From assembly GCA_009777005.1 (NCBI GenBank), contig WRMT01000178.1, forward strand, positions 1 through 6,584: a DNA stretch of 6,584 nt. Reading direction: 5' to 3'. The stretch comes from Methanobrevibacter sp. Its GTDB lineage: Archaea > Methanobacteriota > Methanobacteria > Methanobacteriales > Methanobacteriaceae. The notes under the pieces are model-generated. The model was given only the letters and a program-made list of their open reading frames with translations, was not told the DNA's origin and did not search any database. Shown one piece after another: positions 1 to 6,009 of the stretch (within the stretch, counting starts at the first letter, position 1; the number at the start of each line of letters is the position of its first letter). The translations under genes and the position numbers were made by a program.

Positions 1-53
1 TTTTTCAAGTACTTATGATCATTTTCACTAAGTTCCAATTTTCTATGCTTCAT
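1..53 (-). CDS. 5' end of a gene leaving the window, possibly a transposase
   Basis: Only the first 17 codons lie in the window (MKHRKLELSENDHKYLK). The short basic start followed by an 'RKLELS' stretch and an acidic helix resembles the N-termini of IS630-type transposases, but 17 residues are too few to identify the protein. The start is supported by a TATA-like TTTTTATA on the minus strand (plus 76-83), about 26 bases upstream of the ATG. That spacing would place transcription initiation at or next to the start codon, giving a leaderless mRNA, which is common in archaea. No Shine-Dalgarno sequence is visible, which fits. The start is fairly credible; the product is a guess. Confidence 0.4.
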   Translation of the reverse strand, partial: MKHRKLELSENDHKYLK

Positions 54-75
54 ACTTATAATATGTAACTCAAAG

Positions 76-83
76 TATAAAAA
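76..83 (-). promoter_or_regulatory. TATA box for the gene at the left edge
   Basis: The minus strand reads TTTTTATA followed by CTTTG. It lies 24-30 bases upstream of the ATG at 53, the usual archaeal TATA-to-start distance for a leaderless transcript. In DNA this AT-rich the motif alone is weak; the spacing to a credible start is what supports it. Confidence 0.35.
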
Positions 84-324
84 CATTTAAAATTAAATTG
101 TCATAACAATAGCTATTTTTTATTCAATGATTTTTTTTTATTTTTTAAAAATATTATCATACCCTACAGAATTTTTTGTTTAAATTAAAAAATATTTATT
201 ATTATATTTTTTTAAAAAAATTTGTTTAATTTGATTTTAAAAAGCTTAAAAAAAATCAAGATTTTCTAAATGAAAAAACTATGGTTTTACAGAGTTTAAA
301 AACAATCAAATCGGTTATAATTTT

Positions 325-333
325 AAAAAAAAA
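325..333 (-). terminator. Oligo-T termination signal after the TipAS remnant
   Basis: An uninterrupted T9 tract on the minus strand begins 5 bases after the stop codon at 338-340. Archaeal RNA polymerase terminates at such oligo-T tracts without needing a hairpin. Confidence 0.4.
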
Positions 334-337
334 TTAG

Positions 338-790
338 CTATTCCTTTGATTCATTTTTAGCAAAATAAATCATTGCTTTACTTAAAAAATCTGATAATCC
401 CTTATGGTAATTATCAAAAAAACTTATAAAATCTTCATGCTCTGAGTAAAGATTAGCTAATTCAATATAAGACTGTTTATTTGTTGGATTGAGAGTTCCT
501 ATTAATTTAAAATGTTTAACTATTAGTTTTTGAATCTTCTTAGAATCAGGAGTATTATCTTCCATAGAAATAGCTATTTTTTTGAATAAAATATTTAAAT
601 TATTCTGATAATGTTCCCATTCTTCTTTATTTAATTTATTTACTTTTTTACTAGCTTTTTTAAAAGATTTTTTCCCATAACGATTGATAGTATCTTTTCT
701 ATACTTCTTTTGTTTTTCTTCACTTAATCCTTCAAAAGCATTTTTATCTGAGACTATTTTAAAAACCCCTCTATCGTTTTTAAGATACCG
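338..790 (-). pseudogene. Orphan TipAS domain, remnant of a MerR/TipA-type regulator
   Basis: The open frame encodes about 150 residues, extending well upstream of the only ATG (565). Before that ATG the frame reads ..DKNAFEGLSEEKQKKYRKD.., then NRYGKKSFKK and KEEWEHYQNN. After it come KLIVKHFKLIGTL, YIELANLYSEHEDF and KGLSDFLSKAMIYFA. This order matches the TipAS domain of TipA-like MerR regulators: the NRYG..S..W region, the 'H..I' helix, the 'L..LY.....F' motif and a terminal 'GL..FL..A...YA' helix. TipAS is an all-helical domain that binds thiopeptide and other antibiotics; in intact proteins it follows a winged-helix DNA-binding domain and a coiled coil. Here the frame closes at TGA (791-793) with no ATG, GTG or TTG in the upstream 75 codons, and no MerR helix-turn-helix is found further upstream. 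I read it as a truncated gene. A short protein from the ATG at 565 would contain only the last half of the domain. Confidence 0.7.
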
Positions 791-918
791 TCAAAATTTT
801 ATCTCTTATTAAATATCTTCATCAAAAAACAGCATATTTTTTCAGAAAAAATATATCTGGAATAAGGAAATATACTGTATGCCTAATATTTTTTTAAGAG
901 GAGCGATTTTGACATTAT
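785..918. mobile_element. Possible MITE-like element bounded by imperfect inverted repeats
   Basis: GTCAAAAT at 790-797 is repeated in inverted orientation as ATTTTGAC at 906-913. The similarity extends on both sides: about 20 of 29 positions match between 785-813 and the complement of 890-918. The element would be 134 bp and non-coding. The stop codon that closes the TipAS frame is inside the left repeat, so an insertion or rearrangement here could explain the gene's truncation. No convincing target-site duplication is visible, and MerR sequence does not resume beyond 918, so a simple insertion is not demonstrated. Confidence 0.35.
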
Positions 919-1324
919 CCTTTGAAAATATATTTAAATATACTATATATTTAATTTGAAAGTTTAAGATTTTTTTATTTTAACAAAAATAACTTAATTT
1001 TTCAAAGTATTTATAATAAATATTAATTTTTAATATAAATAATTATTATCCCTTATTTTTTAAACTAAAATATTTTTTATATAAAAATAAATTTATAAGA
1101 TTATTTACCTATTGTTTTTTGCAAAAAAATTAGTTTTAAAACTATTAATATAATTATATAAAAAGATTAAAAAATATAATTCATTGATAAACAAATAGAA
1201 ATATGTAGAAAAATTAAAGTTCAATGAAAAAGATAGGAAATATAACTCAAATAAAATATATTAAAATTTAGAAAATTTTTAATAACTTGAAGATTTTGTT
1301 AAAAAAAATATTTTGGTGTTAACT
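919..1324. other. AT-rich intergenic region upstream of the flavoprotein gene
   Basis: No gene is supported on either strand. The stretch is extremely AT-rich, with many TATA-like strings, so promoter assignment is uncertain. The best candidate for the flavoprotein gene is AAAATATATTAAA at about 1253-1265. The region contains no TAGCTA copy, unlike most of the window. Confidence 0.55.
1253..1265 (+). promoter_or_regulatory. Candidate TATA box for the flavoprotein gene
   Basis: AAAATATATTAAA resembles the archaeal TATA consensus. It would place the transcript start near 1282, with a leader of about 40 bases before the ATG at 1325. Other TATA-like strings, such as the one near 1150, cannot be excluded. 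Confidence 0.3.
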
Positions 1325-1870
1325 ATGAAAATTGTTGGGTTTTCAGGTAGTCCTAGAAAAAACGGAAGTACTAATGCATTGATTAAAAGAATACTTAAAA
1401 AAGCTGAAGAAAATGATCACGACACAAGTGTACATTACTTGAATGATTTTAATATTAATCCTTGTCAAGCATGTAACTTTTGTAGTGAAAATGAAGGCTG
1501 TGATTTAGATGATGATGTTAATGACTTGCATAAAGTATTAGATAATGCAGATTATGTTATTATCGGATCTCCAATCTATTATGGGGAAGTTTCAGCACAA
1601 ACAAAATTATTCACTGATAGATTTTTCAGTATTTTCAATAGTAAAACTAAGAGTTTGAAGGGAAAAAAAGCTATTTTAATTTATACTCAGGAAAATCCAG
1701 ATCCAAAAACTTATGAAGACTATACTAAGCATGAAAAGAAATATTTATATGAATTTATGGATTTTGATGTTGTTAATATATTAATAGCTGCAGGATTAAG
1801 TTCAAAAGATGATTTATTCGAAAAAGAAGAAATATTAAATGAAGCAGATAATATTGGAATGAGTATTTAA
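1325..1870 (+). CDS. Iron-sulfur flavoprotein / NADPH-dependent FMN reductase family protein
   Basis: The 181-residue protein has a flavodoxin-like fold. GSPRKNGSTN at residues 8-17 is the FMN phosphate-binding loop, and GSPIYYGEVS (81-90) with AQTKLFTDRF (91-100) is the conserved segment beside the flavin ring. Between them lie Cys47, Cys50, Cys53 and Cys59 (C-x2-C-x2-C-x5-C). This is the compact motif that binds a [4Fe-4S] cluster in methanogen iron-sulfur flavoproteins (Isf). Isf proteins are cytoplasmic dimers or tetramers that move electrons, possibly to reduce O2, H2O2 or other acceptors; the acceptor here is unknown. The start is ATG 1325 because GGTG (1315-1318) lies 6 bases before it; in-frame TTG (1313) and GTG (1316) overlap that ribosome-binding site. 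The gene stands alone, divergent from the TipAS remnant. It contains no TAGCTA site. Confidence 0.88.
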   Translation: MKIVGFSGSPRKNGSTNALIKRILKKAEENDHDTSVHYLNDFNINPCQACNFCSENEGCDLDDDVNDLHKVLDNADYVIIGSPIYYGEVSAQTKLFTDRFFSIFNSKTKSLKGKKAILIYTQENPDPKTYEDYTKHEKKYLYEFMDFDVVNILIAAGLSSKDDLFEKEEILNEADNIGMSI

Positions 1871-1904
1871 TTATTTAAAAAAAAAAGTATGCTATATTTA
1901 TGAC

Positions 1905-1943
1905 AATTAAAATTTATAATAAAGTTAAATTATAAATTTAATT
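1905..1943. repeat. AT-rich inverted repeat downstream of the flavoprotein gene
   Basis: AATTAAAATTTATAAT (1905-1920) pairs with ATTATAAATTTAATT (1929-1943) around an 8-base loop, giving 15 base pairs with one bulged A. It lies 35 bases after the flavoprotein stop codon and could act in 3' end formation or mRNA stability. Only A:T pairs are involved, and no clear plus-strand T-run follows, so a terminator role is uncertain. Confidence 0.45.
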
Positions 1944-2038
1944 AAAAAAAGTGATTTTATACAATTTCTATAAAATTCATAATACTAAATAGTAAAACAT
2001 TTGACAAAAGATAAAAGTTAATATTAATTAAGAAAATA

Positions 2039-2046
2039 TTTATATA
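2039..2046 (+). promoter_or_regulatory. TTTATATA promoter-like site in a long intergenic region
   Basis: TTTATATA is an exact match to the core archaeal TATA box and is preceded by an A-rich BRE-like stretch (AGAAAATA). Transcription would start near 2066-2072. No protein gene follows on the plus strand; the ATG at 2069 opens only an 8-codon frame. The site may serve a non-coding transcript. Confidence 0.35.
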
Positions 2047-2067
2047 CTAGAAACAATCAATACTTAC

Positions 2068-2265
2068 TATGGACAAAAAACATGTTTCATGTTAAATTAA
2101 TATTTTAAAATTATATTGACTAATTGTTATAAAGAAAAATTATGTTTTAAAAATTAACATGTGAATTGTGAAATAAAAAAAAAATATGGTTTAAGGCATT
2201 GAGTAAGAGAAAATTATTATTCTCCTACTCAATGAATTTTCAATTTCATTCCCTCCTTTTTTTAA
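2068..2265 (+). ncRNA. Candidate small RNA ending near a 15-bp hairpin and T-run
   Basis: The candidate transcript begins about 25 bases after the TTTATATA at 2039. It includes a short hairpin (AACATG-ttt-CATGTT, about 2079-2093) and a longer-range pairing of CATGTTAA (2087-2094) with TTAACATG (2154-2161). It then reaches the strong stem at 2197-2234 and a T7 run at 2257-2263. No conserved RNA family is recognised. The boundaries are inferred from promoter and terminator-like signals only. Confidence 0.25.
2197..2234. repeat. 15-bp hairpin in the intergenic region
   Basis: CATTGAGTAAGAGAA (2197-2211) pairs with TTCTCCTACTCAATG (2220-2234) around an 8-base loop, with a single A/C mismatch. 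Unlike most repeats here, the stem has several G:C pairs, so chance is unlikely. On the plus strand a T7 run follows 22 bases later (2257-2263). On the minus strand a run of T follows after CCTTAAACCATA. It may be a bidirectional terminator between the convergent flavoprotein and methyltransferase genes, or part of a small RNA. Confidence 0.6.
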
Positions 2266-2449
2266 ATAGAAAAACTCATTCCATTCTTTTTTAAAAATCA
2301 AGAAATAAATTTACTAATTTTATTGTCATTAAATAAAGCATAAAACTGATTTTAGATTGTGTTTTTTAGTTTTTTTTAAAATTACCTTCCTTTAAATTGA
2401 CACTAATCTAACTATTGCTATTTAACTATATCTCTCTTTTCCAAATTAT

Positions 2450-2455
2450 AAAAAA
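2450..2455 (-). terminator. Oligo-T signal after the methyltransferase gene
   Basis: A6 on the plus strand (T6 on the minus strand) lies about 10 bases past the methyltransferase stop codon. This is a plausible archaeal hairpin-free termination site, though such runs are common in this sequence. Confidence 0.3.
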
Positions 2456-2464
2456 CATTAATCA

Positions 2465-3307
2465 TTAAATTTTTTGTGCAATATAAAAAACATAGCTATA
2501 AAACTTATTATATTTTTTAAAAATAGCTATTTCTTCTTTACATTTATTTATAAACTCTTTAGCATCATCAGAATAGCTATTTCTTTTTAAAAAGCTATCT
2601 ATATTCTTTTGAACATTAGAATAATAGTTTTCCCAAGAGCTAATAGGTATTGGGAAGTATGCGATAAGTTTATAACCTTCATTTTCTAATTGCAATAACT
2701 TATTTTCAATTGTATCAACTTCTTCATAATCAGATTTCCAAAATTTTTCAAGCTCTTTTGGGCGTTTTTCAGTTAGCCAAGAAATTTCACTTACAGCTAA
2801 AAAACCATTTGGCTTAATAAACCGATTCCATTCACGAATACCTTTTTTAAACCCTATATTGTAAATAGCACCTTCAGAAAATATTAAATCAAATTCATTA
2901 TCTTTAAAAGGTAATGATTCCATATTTGCATGTAATAACTTTATACTTTTACTATATTTTTTTCTTGATTTAGAAAAACGAAGATTCGCACCCATTGAAT
3001 CATCTTCGATGTCACAAAGTTTAGAAAATCGAAAATTTTCTAACAGTTCAAAATCATCGATTTTGCAAAGTTTAGAAAACCTATCTTTTGCAGATTCTAA
3101 AAATTCTTTTAAAAAATCAACTGCAATTATTTCTGCATTTAATTCATTAGCTAAAGTTTCTGTTTGTCTTCCAGTTCCACAACCAATATCTGCTACTTTT
3201 AAAGTTTCAAAATTGAATTCCATGAAACTTAATGCTTTTTTAGTATCATCAATAGAACCAGGACCTAAATAATCCATATTTTTATAAAAATCAATGATTA
3301 ATTCCAT
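2465..3307 (-). CDS. Class I SAM-dependent methyltransferase with in-frame tandem repeat insertion
   Basis: The 280-residue protein transfers a methyl group from S-adenosylmethionine to an unknown, probably small, substrate. YLGPGSIDDT (residues 13-22) resembles the N-terminus of a known methyltransferase group. VADIGCGTGRQTETLA (38-53) is the SAM-binding glycine loop, Asp63 in AEIIAVD probably contacts the ribose, NMESLPF (128-134) precedes motif FDLIFSEGAIYNIG (139-152), and FIKPNGFLAVSE (163-174) is the next conserved block. Between Asp63 and NMESLPF, where relatives need roughly 25-30 residues, this protein has an extra segment. Two 17-residue units begin at Arg76 and Arg93 (each RFSKLC[K/D]I[D/E]D...N[F/L]), followed by a third RFSK at 110. 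The frame stays open, so the gene may be functional with a surface loop. It is transcribed divergently from the membrane-protein gene. No clear Shine-Dalgarno precedes the ATG. Confidence 0.85.
   Translation of the reverse strand: MELIIDFYKNMDYLGPGSIDDTKKALSFMEFNFETLKVADIGCGTGRQTETLANELNAEIIAVDFLKEFLESAKDRFSKLCKIDDFELLENFRFSKLCDIEDDSMGANLRFSKSRKKYSKSIKLLHANMESLPFKDNEFDLIFSEGAIYNIGFKKGIREWNRFIKPNGFLAVSEISWLTEKRPKELEKFWKSDYEEVDTIENKLLQLENEGYKLIAYFPIPISSWENYYSNVQKNIDSFLKRNSYSDDAKEFINKCKEEIAIFKKYNKFYSYVFYIAQKI
2966..3082 (-). repeat. 51-bp in-frame tandem repeat inside the methyltransferase
   Basis: On the coding strand, unit 1 is 3082-3032, unit 2 is 3031-2981 and a partial third unit begins at 2980. 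Each starts with an arginine codon followed by TTTTCTAAACTTTG (in unit 3 only TTTTCTAAA), encoding RFSKLC. The first two units are exactly 17 codons. The junction of units 1 and 2 contains TTAGAAAAT and ATTTTCTAA as 9-base inverted arms around 5 bases (3021-3043). The same GATTTTCTAA core occurs in spacers at 260-269, 6020-6029 and 6064-6073. This suggests an interspersed palindromic element that entered and duplicated within a reading frame. Confidence 0.75.
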
Positions 3308-3433
3308 ACTATCAACAACAATTTGATAAATTTATTTAAGTCAAAATAATATAAATAATAATCGTTAAATAATAATCAGAAAATTTTAATTTAAAAAAAA
3401 AAAAAATCGTGCAAATTTGAAATGAGGATAAAA
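3308..3433. promoter_or_regulatory. Divergent promoter region between methyltransferase and membrane-protein genes
   Basis: A symmetrical AATATAAATAAT near 3348-3359 can serve as a TATA element on either strand. On the minus strand TTTATATT lies about 44 bases before the methyltransferase ATG, giving a short leader. On the plus strand it would start transcription near 3377, with a leader of about 55 bases that includes an A14 tract (3392-3405). Assignment is tentative in this composition. Confidence 0.35.
3424..3427 (+). promoter_or_regulatory. Shine-Dalgarno site deciding the start of the membrane-protein gene
   Basis: GAGG sits 6 bases before ATG 3434. The alternative ATG at 3422 overlaps this site and has only AAATTTGA upstream, so the downstream start is preferred, shortening the protein by four residues. 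Confidence 0.55.
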
Positions 3434-4150
3434 ATGGAAATTGATCTATCTGCTATAATTTTAATTGGGGTTATAGTCGCAGCAAATGTGCTTGTTCTTG
3501 TTAAAATATTCTATAAATATGAAGATGAAGAAGAAATAGATGAAGAACAAACAACTCTAAAAGAATTCCCTGCAGTTTCAAAATCTTGGGAAGAACCCAT
3601 GAATGAAAATCAAAAAGAAATTTTAGCTAGTGATAAATATGATTTAAACTCTGAAATAGCTACAAAAAATATTATTTCGGACAATGAAAAAATTAACGAT
3701 GTAAATAGTAAAACAAGTAAAGTTAACAGGAAAACAACCAAAACCAACAAACCAATTAATCAAACCAACAACCAAACAATCAAAACTAATAACAAAATTA
3801 GTCAAATTAACGAGAAAACACGTGAATTTAATAACAAAATGAACAATGCAGAATATTTTGCTACTAAAAATGATAAATTTGGCATGACAATAGCTAAAAA
3901 TTTAGAAAACAATGAAGATTTAAAAACACTAGCTCATAATCAAAAAATAGATCGTGACAGTAGTGAAGTAGTTGAAATCAATATAGGAGATAAAATTTAT
4001 AATTTGACCTTAAAAGATAATATAATCTTTACCCATAACAATGAAAACTATTCCAGCTATGTTTTAGATATAAAACATGGTAATGTAAAAGTAAAGTATA
4101 GATCTCAAGAAAAATGGATAAGTATCTCTGAAATTAAAAAAATTTTGTAA
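3434..4150 (+). CDS. Single-pass membrane protein with Asn/Lys/Thr-rich linker, function unknown
   Basis: I do not recognise this 238-residue protein. Residues about 4-26 form one hydrophobic helix (LSAIILIGVIVAANVLVLV). KIFYKY and an acidic patch (EDEEEIDEE) follow. The acidic N-terminus and lysines after the helix suggest the bulk faces the cytoplasm. Residues about 85-130 are a low-complexity Asn/Lys/Thr/Gln stretch, probably a flexible linker. The last 60 residues look folded: alternating beta-type segments (VVEINIG, KIYNLTL, NIIFTH, SSYVLDI, NVKVKYR, KWISISEI) suggest a small beta-barrel. The start is ATG 3434 because GAGG (3424-3427) lies 6 bases before it. The in-frame ATG at 3422 has no ribosome-binding site and overlaps that signal. 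Three TAGCTA sites occur (3624, 3657, 3891). Confidence 0.7.
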   Translation: MEIDLSAIILIGVIVAANVLVLVKIFYKYEDEEEIDEEQTTLKEFPAVSKSWEEPMNENQKEILASDKYDLNSEIATKNIISDNEKINDVNSKTSKVNRKTTKTNKPINQTNNQTIKTNNKISQINEKTREFNNKMNNAEYFATKNDKFGMTIAKNLENNEDLKTLAHNQKIDRDSSEVVEINIGDKIYNLTLKDNIIFTHNNENYSSYVLDIKHGNVKVKYRSQEKWISISEIKKIL

Positions 4151-4206
4151 TATGCTTTTTCATCAATTTAATACATTTTATATTTAAAAAATAAAATTTT
4201 TAAAGA

Positions 4207-4214
4207 TTTTTTTT
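4207..4214 (+). terminator. T8 termination tract after the membrane-protein gene
   Basis: A T8 run lies 56 bases past the stop codon at 4148-4150, in the gap between two convergent genes. This fits archaeal oligo-T termination. Confidence 0.4.
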
Positions 4215-4234
4215 AAAAAAACAAGAAATATATT

Positions 4235-4292
4235 TAAAAATAAAAAATAAAAAAAAATTATTAAAAATAAAATAAAAAATATTAAAAAAAAA
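4235..4292 (-). terminator. Clustered oligo-T termination tracts after gltX
   Basis: On the minus strand, the 60 bases after the gltX stop codon contain several T5 to T9 tracts separated by short AT spacers. Such clusters terminate archaeal transcription and would also separate gltX from the convergent membrane-protein gene. Confidence 0.5.
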
Positions 4293-4299
4293 ATTATAT

Positions 4300-5979
4300 T
4301 CATTTATGAGCAAAATAAAATATTAACTCGTCATTAGCTATTTCATCTAGTCTTGCAAAGCCAAACCGTTCAAATTGAACTATGTCTCCCTTTTTTAAGT
4401 TTTTACAATCAGCTTCACATAATCCAAAAATTTCTGAAGCATCATCCATGATTACTTTTGCTTTTATATTATCATTAGCTGGAACCCATTGAATAATTCT
4501 CATCTTTTTTTTTCGGGCATCTTCAAATGATTTACTTATATATTTAACTTCTCCTTCTTCAATATCAATATTTACTGCATCCATCAATCTTGTCATTCCA
4601 TTTGATAAATCATCTTCTGAAATATAAACTTCACCATCAAAAGTTAAATTCCTATTACCTCTATCTAAAAAGTCTGGGTGAAGTGGTCTTTCAATATCTT
4701 CAGGAATAGCTATTTCTTCTTCATTTAAATTAGCTATTTTCACTTTTTTTGCATTTGAAACAAAGAAATAACGGTTGGTTTTCTCTTCTAAAATATTACG
4801 ATTAAGTCCATAAATTTTTTTCCAGCTAATAGCTGAATCAGCCATTTTTACTCCAATTTCTAGTATCAAATCATAAATAGTCTTACTTTGAATTCCTCGT
4901 TTAGCTATTGCTCGTAAGGTCCCAAGTCTGGAATCATCCCATCCACTATATGTTCCATCCTCAATTCCAGCTAATGTTTTTGAAGTGCTTAATGGGATAT
5001 CTTCCATTTTAAGTCTTCCATAATGAATGAATTCTGGAATATCCCAATTCAAATGTTGGTAAAGATATTTTTGCTTTTCACTGTTAGCTAAGTGATCTTT
5101 ACCTCTTAAAACATGAGTCATCCCCATTAAATAATCATCAATAGCTACTGAAAAGTTCATCATAGGATAAATTCTGTATTTTTTTCCTATTCTTGGATGT
5201 TCTGTGTCTTCTATACGCATAGCTACCCAATCACGAATAGCTGGGTTTTTATGTTGAATATCAGTTTTAACTCTAAGGACTGCTTGACCAGATTCCATAT
5301 TTGGAAATTCCTTCCATAGCTCCATATTTTCATCAATAGACTTATTTCTACAAGGACAAGGTTGGCATGCATCTTTAAGTTTTTTAAATTCTCCTCCATC
5401 ACATGTACACATATAAGCAGCACCAAGTTCTATGAGTTTTTCACCATACTCATAGTAAATCGGGAATCTGTCACTTTGATAGTAAACTTCATCAATAGCT
5501 AATCCTAACCATTTTAAATCTTCCTGAATCATATCATAAGAAGGAGGATAAATTCTTTTTGGGTCGGTATCTTCAATTCTCAAGATTAACTTACCATTGT
5601 ACTTTTTAACATATTCTCCATTTGGAACTGCAGCTCTTGCATGACCAATATGAAGAGGTCCACTTGGGTTTGGTGCAAACCGCATGATGATATTTTCATG
5701 TGTTCCTGGAAGATCAGCTAATCCTTCTTTTTTTTCTTCTTTCTTATTTTCAAGTTCAATTCCAAGCTTAGCTATTTCTTTTTTTTGTTCTTCTAAAGAC
5801 ATTTGATTTATTTTAGCTACAATATCATTAGCTATTGGACCTATTTTTTTCGCCTCTCTTCGAAGTTCTACTTCATTGCTCATAATAGATCCTATCACAG
5901 CTTTGGGATTAGCATTACCTTTGTGTTGAGCTGCATTTAATAATGCATACTTATAAATTGTTTTTTCCAAATCATCCAT
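4300..5979 (-). CDS. gltX: Glutamyl-tRNA synthetase, archaeal type
   Basis: The 559-residue protein is a complete class I synthetase attaching glutamate to tRNA in the cytoplasm. Residues 1-95 are the archaeal N-terminal helical extension. FAPNPSGPLHIGHARA (101-116) carries the HIGH motif (110-113), and ILRIEDTDP (132-140) follows. Cys191, Cys193, Cys205, Cys208 and Cys210 form a likely zinc site. LRGKDHLANSEKQ (291-303) belongs to the active-site domain. PLSTSKT (329-335) is the archaeal/eukaryal form of the KMSKS loop. The C-terminal third (about 425-559) is the beta-barrel anticodon-binding domain found in archaeal GluRS and GlnRS, not the bacterial helical cage. Archaeal GluRS is generally non-discriminating: it also charges tRNA-Gln, and GatDE then amidates the product. 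Length is normal and no lesion is seen. A weak GTGA lies about 4 bases before the ATG. The gene holds many TAGCTA sites. Confidence 0.97.
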   Translation of the reverse strand: MDDLEKTIYKYALLNAAQHKGNANPKAVIGSIMSNEVELRREAKKIGPIANDIVAKINQMSLEEQKKEIAKLGIELENKKEEKKEGLADLPGTHENIIMRFAPNPSGPLHIGHARAAVPNGEYVKKYNGKLILRIEDTDPKRIYPPSYDMIQEDLKWLGLAIDEVYYQSDRFPIYYEYGEKLIELGAAYMCTCDGGEFKKLKDACQPCPCRNKSIDENMELWKEFPNMESGQAVLRVKTDIQHKNPAIRDWVAMRIEDTEHPRIGKKYRIYPMMNFSVAIDDYLMGMTHVLRGKDHLANSEKQKYLYQHLNWDIPEFIHYGRLKMEDIPLSTSKTLAGIEDGTYSGWDDSRLGTLRAIAKRGIQSKTIYDLILEIGVKMADSAISWKKIYGLNRNILEEKTNRYFFVSNAKKVKIANLNEEEIAIPEDIERPLHPDFLDRGNRNLTFDGEVYISEDDLSNGMTRLMDAVNIDIEEGEVKYISKSFEDARKKKMRIIQWVPANDNIKAKVIMDDASEIFGLCEADCKNLKKGDIVQFERFGFARLDEIANDELIFYFAHK

Positions 5980-6009
5980 TTAATCACATTAAAAAAATTA
6001 TAAAGTAAA

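Larger units (their letters stand above)
54..337. other. AT-rich spacer, no gene seen
   Basis: Nothing coding is visible on either strand. It holds the full 10-bp palindrome AATAGCTATT at 108-117 and one copy of the ATTTTCTAA palindromic repeat at about 254-269 (AAAATC-AA-GATTTT followed by CTAA). Positions 273-290 (AAAAAACTATGGTTTTAC) resemble, in inverted orientation, the sequence at 6221-6240. The A9 run at 325-333 is a T9 run on the minus strand, directly after the TipAS remnant's stop codon. Confidence 0.6.

Noticed and set aside
909..959. 16-codon frame from TTG after GAGGAG
   Set aside because: The ribosome-binding site looks good but spacing is only 4 bases, the start is TTG, and the product is tiny and AT-driven; it also overlaps the inverted repeat.
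1313..1324. TTG (1313) or GTG (1316) as start of the flavoprotein
   Set aside because: These codons overlap the GGTG ribosome-binding site; ATG 1325 has correct spacing and begins right at the first beta strand of the fold.
3009..3272. 87-codon open frame on the plus strand
   Set aside because: It lies wholly antisense to the methyltransferase, which has clear conserved motifs; its serine-rich sequence reflects the opposite strand's repeats.
5223..5426. 67-codon open frame on the minus strand
   Set aside because: It is an out-of-phase frame inside gltX, overlapping the zinc-site region, with no start signal.
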